DNA of 5,138 nt from the NCBI GenBank assembly GCA_023133395.1, contig JAGLWO010000343.1:1-5138 (forward strand), in the 5' to 3' direction. This document shows, piece after piece, positions 1-5,138 of the stretch. The position numbers and the translations under genes were made by a program. The notes below the pieces were generated by a model. That model saw only the letters and a list, made by a program, of their open reading frames with translations. It was not told the origin of the DNA and searched no databases. Numbering within the stretch: the stretch's first letter is position 1; every line of letters begins with the position of its first letter. The DNA comes from Candidatus Cloacimonadota bacterium (GTDB taxonomy: Bacteria > Cloacimonadota > Cloacimonadia > Cloacimonadales > TCS61).

Positions 1-27
1 ACTAAGGAATGCCAATTTAATTTTCAA
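1..27 (-). CDS. Possible 5' end of a secreted-protein gene running off the window (tentative)
   Basis: Reading the minus strand from base 27, a TTG codon opens nine codons to the window edge, giving (M)KIKLAFLS. That is how a signal peptide commonly starts: lysines followed by hydrophobic residues. An AAAGGA ribosome-binding-like sequence (minus strand of 38-43) lies about 10 bases upstream, a rather long spacing. Only nine codons are visible, so function cannot be given. The same bases are AT-rich enough for this to be chance. It would be the next gene downstream of the zinc-ribbon gene on the same strand. Confidence 0.2.
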
Positions 28-50
28 TTTAATAAATTCCTTTGTTGTTT

Positions 51-122
51 GTTCAACCAGCTAATAATTACACCGAGACGGTGGTAATAAGTAACCGATA
101 GTTCAACCGGGACGATTGAACC
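51..122. repeat. Repeated GTTCAACC words, two direct and one inverted
   Basis: GTTCAACC occurs at 51-58 and again at 101-108, 50 bases apart. The inverted form TTGAACC follows at 116-122. GTTCAA (101-106) and TTGAAC (116-121) thus form a perfect 6-bp inverted repeat with a 9-base spacer. The hairpin at 67-88 lies between the two direct copies. The words could be a protein-binding site or chance; nothing else ties them to a known element. Confidence 0.35.
67..88 (-). terminator. Hairpin downstream of the zinc-ribbon gene, possible weak terminator
   Basis: CACCG (71-75) and CGGTG (79-83) form a perfect 5-bp stem around the loop AGA. ATTA (67-70) pairs with TAAT (85-88) across one bulged G at 84, giving nine pairs in all. 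It lies about 50 bases past the stop of the minus-strand zinc-ribbon gene, where a terminator would be expected. However, the following minus-strand bases are mixed A/T with no clean T-run. It may be a weak terminator, an RNA-stabilising hairpin or an operator for the next gene. Confidence 0.35.
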
Positions 123-136
123 AACATAAGATTTAT

Positions 137-322
137 TCATCCACTTTGCAAGACACCAATAATAATTATAGCAATAATAAGCAGAAACAAAGCACAAACG
201 ATTATTATTCCTGTTATCGGCATTTTGAGAACAGTGCCACAATACTTACAGCGTTTTGCGTGGGAACTTACAATTTTCCCGCAATTACGGCATTTGATCT
301 GTTTTACTTTCTTTTTAATTAT
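137..322 (-). CDS. Small zinc-ribbon membrane protein with non-canonical start
   Basis: This frame encodes about 61 residues. Residues 11-29 form a four-cysteine zinc ribbon, C11-x2-C14-x10-C25-x2-C28, in the pattern CRNCGK...CKYCGT of the small zinc_ribbon_2-type families. After a short linker, residues about 36-57 form one very hydrophobic, Ile-rich membrane helix, and the protein ends QSG. A cytoplasmic, Lys-rich zinc finger anchored by a single C-terminal helix is likely; the partner is unknown. Between the in-frame stop TAG (326-328) and the first CxxC there is no ATG, GTG or TTG. The candidates are ATA (320-322), seven bases after an AGAGGGG ribosome-binding sequence, or the next codon ATT (317-319). 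Either the gene uses a rare start, or it is a start-lost pseudogene, or the sequence has an error (ATG read as ATA). Cysteine spacing plus helix make the coding frame convincing; the exact start is not. Confidence 0.7.
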   Translation of the reverse strand: MIKKKVKQIKCRNCGKIVSSHAKRCKYCGTVLKMPITGIIIVCALFLLIIAIIIIGVLQSG

Positions 323-329
323 TTCCTAA

Positions 330-336
330 CCCCTCT
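330..336 (-). promoter_or_regulatory. Ribosome binding site deciding the zinc-ribbon start
   Basis: On the minus strand this reads AGAGGGG. It lies seven bases before ATA (320-322) and ten before ATT (317-319). A second weaker AGGA (324-327) is five to six bases before ATT. The good spacing supports translation starting here despite the missing standard start codon. Confidence 0.45.
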
Positions 337-338
337 AA

Positions 339-375
339 ATAAGCTCAAGGCTTATAAATCTACCCTTAACAAGGG
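339..375. other. Two small hairpins between the chalcone isomerase-like and zinc-ribbon genes
   Basis: ATAAGC (339-344) and GCTTAT (350-355) make a 6-bp stem with a 5-base loop. CCCTT (363-367) and AAGGG (371-375) make a 5-bp stem with a 3-base loop. Both lie in the 102-base gap between the two minus-strand genes. Neither is followed on the minus strand by a convincing T-run, so they are at best weak terminators or mRNA-processing structures. Nearer the upstream stop codon is a tandem 9-base word, AGATTAAGG then AGATTAAGA (407-424). Confidence 0.3.
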
Positions 376-424
376 AGACTTTTATCGGGTCCCACTATCA
401 ACGTGTAGATTAAGGAGATTAAGA

Positions 425-979
425 CTATTTTCCCAACATAGCCTTTTTCAATTTGGGAAGCTCAGTATCTTCTCCCAGCCAGATAGAAAATACTGCTTTT
501 TTAAATTTCAACCCGGGAATTGTTCCTTTCAATTCGTTATTCATGTAAACAGAAGTACCAACCTTTGGTACATAGATTATATCATAAATATCATCTTTTT
601 TCGCATCTTCTGTGAAATATGAATTAAATGTCTTAATTTCTTCCTGAAGGTTGGATATATTACTCTTGCTGAACCCTGTATTCCAGGCATTGATGAGCTT
701 CTCTGGTGAAACAGCTTTGTAAATAAAGTGCATTTTCACAGCCATTGGTTCATCTGCTTCGATGATAGCATTTGCATCGCTGCTTTTCTGCATCAGGTAC
801 AAAGCTCCGGCATAAACTTTAATAATAATCTTTTTACGCAGTCCTGCTCCATTCAGGATTAAAGTGCTATCTCCTGCATTGAATTCATCAGGTAGATTTT
901 TCCCGCCAATTTTAAGACTCCAGGCGATAGAGGTGAAGACAAAAGCCATTATTAAAATAAATAAAAACGTTTTTCTCAT
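425..979 (-). CDS. Secreted chalcone isomerase-like protein
   Basis: The product is 184 residues and matches by eye the bacterial chalcone isomerase-like family (Pfam Chalcone_3 type). Residues 1-20 are a signal peptide: MRK, then a hydrophobic core ending near SIAW. The mature part shows the family's signatures: LNGAGLRKK (42-50) followed by the strand IIIKVYAGALYL (51-62), an SPEKL helix (91-95), and the C-terminal FSIWLGED...LKKAMLG (164-183). Length is normal and the gene looks intact. A periplasmic location is expected. Bacterial members have no settled function; plant relatives include true chalcone isomerases and fatty-acid-binding proteins, but flavonoid chemistry is unlikely here. 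The ATG is preceded by AAGGAG (minus strand, 986-991) at good spacing. It is divergent from the outer-membrane protein gene and upstream of the zinc-ribbon gene, possibly in one transcript. The family call is firm; the role is unknown. Confidence 0.88.
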   Translation of the reverse strand: MRKTFLFILIMAFVFTSIAWSLKIGGKNLPDEFNAGDSTLILNGAGLRKKIIIKVYAGALYLMQKSSDANAIIEADEPMAVKMHFIYKAVSPEKLINAWNTGFSKSNISNLQEEIKTFNSYFTEDAKKDDIYDIIYVPKVGTSVYMNNELKGTIPGLKFKKAVFSIWLGEDTELPKLKKAMLGK

Positions 980-1024
980 TTTCTTCTCCTTTTTTAGTTT
1001 TTCTAACTCTCAACGAAAATTTGA

Positions 1025-1054
1025 TTTTTACTAAATAATGGCAAGGAATTTCAA
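1025..1054 (-). promoter_or_regulatory. Possible promoter of the chalcone isomerase-like gene
   Basis: On the minus strand TTGAAA (1049-1054) is followed 18 bases later by TAAAAA (1025-1030), some 45 bases before the ATG. The -35-like box is decent and the -10-like box poor. In such AT-rich DNA this is only a suggestion. Confidence 0.2.
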
Positions 1055-1062
1055 GTTTCGTC

Positions 1063-1092
1063 TTGACAAAAAGTTTGTAGAATGAAGAGATA
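1063..1092 (+). promoter_or_regulatory. Candidate -35 box upstream of the outer-membrane protein gene
   Basis: A perfect TTGACA lies at 1063-1068. The expected -10 position 17-18 bases on reads AGAGAT/GAGATA, a poor match to TATAAT, while the better box TAGAAT (1078-1083) is only nine bases away. A second pairing, TTGAGA (1102-1107) with TATATT (1128-1133), is spaced 20 bases. A leader of roughly 50-95 bases would precede the start codon at 1186. The divergent 206-base spacer (980-1185) holds no other gene. Confidence 0.3.
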
Positions 1093-1175
1093 GAAATGGA
1101 ATTGAGAGAAAAAGTTATCTCATTTTTTATATTTAGAAGGAACTACATAAATTTTTATATTTTAAAAAACAAAAC

Positions 1176-1181
1176 AGGAGG
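1176..1181 (+). promoter_or_regulatory. Ribosome binding site fixing the start at 1186
   Basis: A perfect AGGAGG is followed by two consecutive ATG codons at 1183 and 1186. Only the second has workable spacing (four bases against one). This start puts a clean signal peptide at the N-terminus, whereas the in-frame ATG at 1096 would add about 30 residues ahead of it and has no such site. Confidence 0.8.
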
Positions 1182-1185
1182 AATG

Positions 1186-2598
1186 ATGAAAGCCACAAAA
1201 ATCGTATTAAGTATAGCCATATTGGGGTTGGCTATGAATTTGAGTGCAAGTGTGAGGATCAATGGGCTGGGAAGTTATTTTGAATATCTTATCCCGGATA
1301 CCGAAACGGACTTTGAACTGTTCCCTTCACACCTTTGTGAGTACGACAGCAAATACGTACAGATTATTAATAATGGTAGTTATCAAAATTACGATGGGTT
1401 TAATGCAAAAAATGTAAACTTCAGTATAATGCCCCTTGCTAAAAAACTATTTTTCAAAATTAATGCTGATTTTGCCAGTAATGACCGTGAACCTCGTATC
1501 TATCTTGATAATATTTATAGTTATTATGGCAACTCAACTTATTTTGATGGTAGTGAATATGGAGCAAGCCTGGTAACTAATTCATTATCTTACGAATTAT
1601 CAGATAATTTTCATCTGGGATGTTTCTTTAAATATGGAATAAATTGGAGAGAAATTGTTCATGACGAATTGGAAAAGGAAGATCCGGATTTTATTATCTA
1701 TGAAGATATTGAAGATATTGATTATGACAATGATTATATCTCTACTGGAATTAATTTCAGGTTAGCATCTAACTTTAAAACCGATATCACAATAATGTAT
1801 TCAAAGAATGATATTGAAGATTTCATCATAGATAAATATGATTATGAGAGGTTTTATTCCTATAGTAGTGGGGAGAATCATTCTGATCGATATATACGTG
1901 AAAATTCAGAAAGTATCGAATGTGAAACTGAAGATATGGGAGTTTCTTTTTTATTGGAAACTGAAGACATCGGCTCAATAAATCGTTATTTTCTGGAATC
2001 CCACTATTTTCAACAATCATCTGGTTATAAGTACTTTTATTTTCATCACCATTTGGATTATGATGATAATGAATTGGACTATGAACGTAAAGATATTTCT
2101 GAAGATGATAAAGTGGAAGAAATGGAAGTTTATACTGCAACATTAGGGTTTGGAAAGTCTATTACTAAAGATAAATGGAACATGTATTATGGTGTTAAAT
2201 TAAATGGAATGTATGGTGAAACAACGCGGGATGAATCTTATTATTTTTTGGATTATTATTATAATGTAGAACCTGATACCACTTACACAGATTCAATATC
2301 TATAAGCGGGGAAAATAATTTTGAGATCAAAGATTGGAAAGTGGCTATTGAAGTTCCATTTGGAGTAAGTTATACATTAAACAAAACTGTTCAATTTTTC
2401 GGTGGGGTTGGTTTGAAATTGATAAGACAGGAACTTGAATACTTTGAAGATAACGAATTCAGCAGATGGGAAACTGACCGTTATGTGGCGTTTGGAACTA
2501 CTATTTCACCGCTTGAATGTTTGAAAATAGACGTAAATTATGGAAGTGATTTTGCTAAATTTAGTGGATGGCAGTTAGATTTGAAATACTTATGGTGA
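1186..2598 (+). CDS. Predicted outer-membrane beta-barrel protein, unknown function
   Basis: From the ATG after AGGAGG the product is 470 residues. Residues 1-22 are a signal peptide (MKATK, hydrophobic core, likely cut after LSAS). The rest has no recognisable enzyme motif. It shows alternating polar/hydrophobic stretches rich in Tyr, Phe, Gly and Asn, as in beta-strands (about 80-96, 186-206, 314-345, 386-412, 431-470), and ends in LKYLW; a terminal aromatic residue is the usual signal for outer-membrane barrel assembly. Between strands lie very acidic, Tyr-rich stretches, notably 160-184 (with EDIEDIDYDNDY), 207-250 and 288-314, expected to be loops that might bind cations. The N-terminal VRINGLGSYFEYLIPDTETDF region (23-43) resembles the start of barrel proteins in Cloacimonadota-like genomes, where a conserved Asp follows YxxIPD; this is from memory. 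No neighbour suggests a substrate. It is a single-gene unit closed by its own terminator. Alternatives are a porin, an adhesin or a transport-linked barrel. Confidence 0.72.
   Translation: MKATKIVLSIAILGLAMNLSASVRINGLGSYFEYLIPDTETDFELFPSHLCEYDSKYVQIINNGSYQNYDGFNAKNVNFSIMPLAKKLFFKINADFASNDREPRIYLDNIYSYYGNSTYFDGSEYGASLVTNSLSYELSDNFHLGCFFKYGINWREIVHDELEKEDPDFIIYEDIEDIDYDNDYISTGINFRLASNFKTDITIMYSKNDIEDFIIDKYDYERFYSYSSGENHSDRYIRENSESIECETEDMGVSFLLETEDIGSINRYFLESHYFQQSSGYKYFYFHHHLDYDDNELDYERKDISEDDKVEEMEVYTATLGFGKSITKDKWNMYYGVKLNGMYGETTRDESYYFLDYYYNVEPDTTYTDSISISGENNFEIKDWKVAIEVPFGVSYTLNKTVQFFGGVGLKLIRQELEYFEDNEFSRWETDRYVAFGTTISPLECLKIDVNYGSDFAKFSGWQLDLKYLW
1702..1719 (+). repeat. Tandem 9-base repeat inside the outer-membrane protein gene
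   Basis: GAAGATATT occurs twice back to back (1702-1710, 1711-1719), encoding EDI-EDI, then GATTATGAC and an imperfect AATGATTAT continue the acidic run. A related short duplication, GAAACTGAAGA, sits at 1924-1934 and 1957-1967 (ETEDMG and ETEDIG). These look like small in-frame duplications in predicted loops. Confidence 0.6.
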
Positions 2599-2609
2599 TA
2601 ACTGAAACT

Positions 2610-2636
2610 GCGGAGGGTTCTTCCCTCCGCTTTTTT
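2610..2636 (+). terminator. Strong intrinsic terminator between convergent genes
   Basis: GCGGAGGG (2610-2617) and CCCTCCGC (2623-2630) form a perfect GC-rich 8-bp stem with the loop TTCTT, followed by six Ts (2631-2636). It begins 12 bases after the stop of the outer-membrane protein gene. The minus-strand deaminase gene ends on the other side, its stop codon TAA at 2635-2637 sharing the T-run. The stem could also serve that gene, but the minus-strand bases after it are not T-rich, so it should work mainly in the plus direction. Confidence 0.92.
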
Positions 2637-3963
2637 ATCTGATGTTATTGAATTCCATTATCTTTTTTTGATAATATTTTGCTTTGTCTATTAATTCTTC
2701 TTCGTCGACATTCACCAGTTTGCGGTCTTTCATAACTATGTTTCCGTTTATGATTACATCTTTTATTTGTTCTGAATTGATCGTGTAAACCAGGTGAGAA
2801 TAAAGATTATAAATCGGTTGAACCTGAATATCATCAGTCTCGATTAAAATTATGTCTGCTTTTTTCCCAACTTCAAGAGAGCCAATTTCATTTTCTTTGT
2901 TCAATGCTTTTGCTCCCCCCAGAGTTGAGATCTTTATCATTTCTTTTGCCGGGAGTATTGTGGGGTCATTATTCAGGGCTTTCTGAAGTTTAGTAGTTAG
3001 ATTAATTTCTTCCAGTATGCTCAGGTTATTGTTACTTGCAACACCATCTGTCCCAATAGAAAGATTTATACCATAATCCAGATAACTTTTAAAGGAATCG
3101 AAACCGGAAGCAAGTTTCAGATTGCTGCTGGTATTTATTGCAATTGATGCTTTTTTATCTGCAAGTATATTCTGTTCATCCTCATTTAACCATATCCCGT
3201 GAGCAATAACAACAGGATTCTCAAAGAAGCCGATTGAATTCAGATATTCAACGGGTCTTTTTCCATTTTGCTTTATACAATCTTCCACTTCACTTCTGGT
3301 CTCGGAAAGATGAATATGAACAATTAGACCCAGTTTAGAAGCGAGTTTGGTAGATTTAATAAGATTTTCTTTACCGCAAGTATAAATAGCATGAGGAGCA
3401 ATGGCAAAATCGATAAGTTCATTATCTTTGTATTTATCGTTCATTTTTTCTATGTAGGAAAGGATTTCATCTGCATTCTTGTAGTTCGCAACCGGAGCAT
3501 CCAGAACTCCTTCTCCTAACATAGCTCGTATTCCTACTTTTTCAGCGGATTGTGCTGCCTGGTCACCAAAGAAATACATATCATTGAAGATTGTTATTCC
3601 ATTCTTTATCATTTCTGCACAACCGTGTAAGGCTGCATCTGTAACGAATTCTTCGGATAAAAAATTGTTCTCTACTGGCCAGATATGCTTGGAAAGCCAT
3701 TCCATTAAAGGAAGGTCATCTGCTAATCCTTTAAAATAACTCATACTTAAATGGGTATGAGCATTTACAAATCCAGGCATCACGATCTTGGAATCTGCAG
3801 GAAGTAATATTTCCGGGTCGTATTTTATTTTCAAGTCGTTTGGCAAACCAATTTCCAGGATCTTTCCATTTTGGATCGCAATACTTTTCAGTTCAGGGAT
3901 TTCAGAATTATCTTCAAAATCAAGTACAAATCCATTTTCAATTAGCATATCGATTTTTTGCAT
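2635..3963 (-). CDS. mtaD: 5'-methylthioadenosine/S-adenosylhomocysteine (or 5'-deoxyadenosine) deaminase
   Basis: A 442-residue cytosolic amidohydrolase of the MTA/SAH deaminase (MtaD/DadD) group; length is typical. It would hydrolyse the 6-amino group of 5'-methylthioadenosine, S-adenosylhomocysteine or 5'-deoxyadenosine, giving the inosine analogue and ammonia. Visible in order: metal ligands H69 and H71 in PGFVNAHTHLSM; WPVE (95-98), whose Glu is expected to contact the ribose hydroxyls; APHAIYTC (189-196); third metal ligand H218 and catalytic E221 in HIHLSET; catalytic-type H255 in AHGIWL; metal ligand D306 in IGTDGVASNN; and a C-terminal small beta-domain segment (LEVGKKADIILI, 363-374). 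All key residues are present. The ATG lies three bases after the stop of the isomerase-aldolase gene, with an AAAGGAAA ribosome-binding site inside that gene's end, so the two are almost surely co-transcribed and coupled. Which adenosine by-product is preferred cannot be read from the sequence; guanine or other aminohydrolase activity is less likely given the neighbour. Confidence 0.88.
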   Translation of the reverse strand: MQKIDMLIENGFVLDFEDNSEIPELKSIAIQNGKILEIGLPNDLKIKYDPEILLPADSKIVMPGFVNAHTHLSMSYFKGLADDLPLMEWLSKHIWPVENNFLSEEFVTDAALHGCAEMIKNGITIFNDMYFFGDQAAQSAEKVGIRAMLGEGVLDAPVANYKNADEILSYIEKMNDKYKDNELIDFAIAPHAIYTCGKENLIKSTKLASKLGLIVHIHLSETRSEVEDCIKQNGKRPVEYLNSIGFFENPVVIAHGIWLNEDEQNILADKKASIAINTSSNLKLASGFDSFKSYLDYGINLSIGTDGVASNNNLSILEEINLTTKLQKALNNDPTILPAKEMIKISTLGGAKALNKENEIGSLEVGKKADIILIETDDIQVQPIYNLYSHLVYTINSEQIKDVIINGNIVMKDRKLVNVDEEELIDKAKYYQKKIMEFNNIR

Positions 3964-3966
3964 AGA

Positions 3967-5138
3967 TTATTTCCTTTTACATTTTTCATAATATTTTTCT
4001 GTTATTTTCCCAGCTTCTTTCATAGTTTTTCCCAGAGCAATAAATCCATGATTTTTCATTATAATAAAGTTATTTTTGCCAATAATTTCTAGGACGCTGT
4101 TTACAAGTTCAATTGTTCCATAAAGTTCTTCTTTGGAAGTGGTAGGAATTCCCAATTCATTTGCTTGAGAAAGTAGTTCAGGGCAATGACCATGGAAAAT
4201 TGCACTTATATCGGGACGTACTTTGTATATTGCAAAGTGAAGCATACTTTCGGATGAGGGTTCGTGAGTTCCGTTTGCGTAAATTATCTTGTTTTTAAAA
4301 TTGCAGTTTGTAACTTCCACGAAGGAATCATCAGTAAGGGAATTTTTCAGTCCGATACATGAACCTGTGATGATGAACAGGTTTTCACCGGGTTTAACTC
4401 GAAAACTGAGGTTTCCAAAGGAACCTTCAGGATAGGGTGGAGCAAGGTTCTTTTTGTGAAAGATACGGCACCAGTATTTTAGATTTTCGATCCTGTTATT
4501 ACTTGGAGCTTCTCTTTTTCCGAATACTGTTTTAAATTTCACGCCTTGATAAATCCCTTCTTGAGAGGAGATTATACACTTCTCAGTTATAATACCTGTA
4601 ATGAATTTAGCTGGAGTAACATCGAAAGCTGGATTGAAAGCATTCGAACCGGGAGAGCAAACCAGAACCTTTTCCAATTTACCTTTATCTGTTATTCCTG
4701 TTTGGTATAGAACTTCATTTGGACTTCTTTCTTCAACGGTAATATCTTTTCCCGATTTACAGTTTAAATCAAAGGTTGAAGTTGGGGCTGCTACATAGAA
4801 CGGAATTCCATATTCCTTTGCACAGATCGCTTTTTCAAGTGTACCGATCTTATTAGCGATATCTCCATTTGCAGCAATTCTATCAGCTCCAACAATTACC
4901 ATATCGATCTTTCCCTGCGACATGAGGTGAGCAGCAGCATTATCCGGAATAATTGCATGAGGAATTCCTTCATTTTTCAGCTCCCAAGCTGTGAGCCGGG
5001 CACCCTGACTGCGGGGACGGGTTTCATCTATGTAAACAAAGATTTTTTTTTCATTGCGATGTGCCATGTAAATAGGGGAGAGTGCAGTGCCAAAATCAGT
5101 AAAAGCCAGCCAACCAGCATTGCAGTGAGTTAAAATGT
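3967..5138 (-). CDS. mtnA: MtnA-class II aldolase fusion, 5' end beyond the window
   Basis: The frame is open to the window edge, so the gene starts outside; 389 residues are visible. Residues 1-190 are the C-terminal half of methylthioribose-1-phosphate isomerase (eIF2B-alpha-like fold). ILTHCNAG carries the catalytic Cys (residue 5), and GADRIAANGDIANKIGT (83-99) the catalytic Asp (85); ERSPNEVL and NPAFDVTPAKFITGIITEK complete the family's C-terminus. Without a stop, a class II aldolase/adducin domain follows (about 215-389): EGSFGNLSFR, SSES with the likely acid/base Glu (296), FHGH with two metal His (315, 317), and KNHG with the third (363). MtnA makes the 5-substituted ribulose-1-phosphate; the second domain would cleave it to DHAP and an aldehyde, or dehydrate it if MtnB-like. 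It lacks the FRGxE-type insertion I recall from MtnB and resembles fuculose-phosphate aldolases, favouring cleavage. An internal ATG at 5065-5067 is not the start, since the catalytic Cys lies upstream of it. Confidence 0.88.
   Translation of the reverse strand, partial: ILTHCNAGWLAFTDFGTALSPIYMAHRNEKKIFVYIDETRPRSQGARLTAWELKNEGIPHAIIPDNAAAHLMSQGKIDMVIVGADRIAANGDIANKIGTLEKAICAKEYGIPFYVAAPTSTFDLNCKSGKDITVEERSPNEVLYQTGITDKGKLEKVLVCSPGSNAFNPAFDVTPAKFITGIITEKCIISSQEGIYQGVKFKTVFGKREAPSNNRIENLKYWCRIFHKKNLAPPYPEGSFGNLSFRVKPGENLFIITGSCIGLKNSLTDDSFVEVTNCNFKNKIIYANGTHEPSSESMLHFAIYKVRPDISAIFHGHCPELLSQANELGIPTTSKEELYGTIELVNSVLEIIGKNNFIIMKNHGFIALGKTMKEAGKITEKYYEKCKRK

Noticed and set aside
101..122. tRNA T-arm-like GGTTCAA sequence
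   Set aside because: No acceptor, D or anticodon stems can be placed around it on either strand; it is only a short inverted repeat.
24..242. Minus-strand 72-codon frame opening at a TTG
   Set aside because: It is an alternative frame of the zinc-ribbon gene. The neighbouring frame carries four spaced cysteines, a membrane helix and a stop, while this one has no coherent pattern.
363..375. CCCTT/AAGGG hairpin as terminator or as an SD-sequestering switch for the zinc-ribbon gene
   Set aside because: The stem is five base pairs with no T-run. Alternative pairing of its CCCT with the AGGGG ribosome binding site is possible on paper, but such short words pair by chance.
116..622. Plus-strand open frame of 168 codons at the left of the window
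   Set aside because: It lies antisense to both the zinc-ribbon gene and the end of the chalcone isomerase-like gene, which have real domain patterns. Its own product is low-complexity with no domain and no ribosome binding site.
1096..1185. Upstream ATG extending the outer-membrane protein by about 30 residues
   Set aside because: It has no ribosome binding site and would bury the signal peptide. The AGGAGG at 1176-1181 and the signal peptide both support the start at 1186.
1826..2143. Minus-strand open frame inside the outer-membrane protein gene
   Set aside because: It is antisense to a well-supported coding region, has no domain or ribosome binding site, and is explained by the codon composition of the real gene.
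5065..5067. ATG that could be read as the start of the isomerase-aldolase gene
   Set aside because: The frame stays open to the edge and encodes the family's conserved ILTHCNAG segment with the catalytic Cys upstream of this ATG, so it is an internal Met.

Overview
This 5.1 kb window is AT-rich and looks like a chromosomal stretch of a Gram-negative-type (two-membrane) bacterium. The case rests on a secreted beta-barrel-like protein ending in a C-terminal Trp, two signal peptides, and AGGAGG-type ribosome binding sites. The outer-membrane protein style, the base composition and the nucleoside-salvage genes fit an anaerobic candidate-phylum lineage such as Cloacimonadota or a relative. That placement is an impression from memory, not a computed result.

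Layout. Bases 1-136 hold no clear gene, but contain a short hairpin (67-88) and repeated GTTCAACC words; a new minus-strand gene may begin at 27 and leave the window. A small minus-strand gene at 137-322 encodes a zinc ribbon followed by one membrane helix; it has no ATG, GTG or TTG start before its first CxxC motif. Upstream of it on the same strand (425-979) is a secreted chalcone isomerase-like protein. A 206-base divergent spacer separates this from a plus-strand gene (1186-2598) for a 470-residue predicted outer-membrane barrel. That gene ends at a strong intrinsic terminator (2610-2636), whose T-run overlaps the stop codon of the convergent minus-strand operon.

The operon (5138 down to 2635) is the best-understood part. 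Its first gene, cut by the window edge, is a fusion of methylthioribose-1-phosphate isomerase (MtnA) with a class II aldolase domain. The second gene, starting 3 bases after the first ends, is a deaminase of the 5'-methylthioadenosine/S-adenosylhomocysteine/5'-deoxyadenosine family. Together they suggest disposal of SAM by-products: deamination of the nucleoside, phosphorolysis by an enzyme not seen here, isomerisation of the 5-substituted ribose-1-phosphate to the ribulose-1-phosphate, and aldol cleavage to DHAP plus an aldehyde (the oxygen-independent 'DHAP shunt' type of route). The most notable point is that isomerase and aldolase are one polypeptide and are co-transcribed with a deaminase rather than with the kinase or phosphorylase usually described. 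This pathway reading is inference from domains and order.
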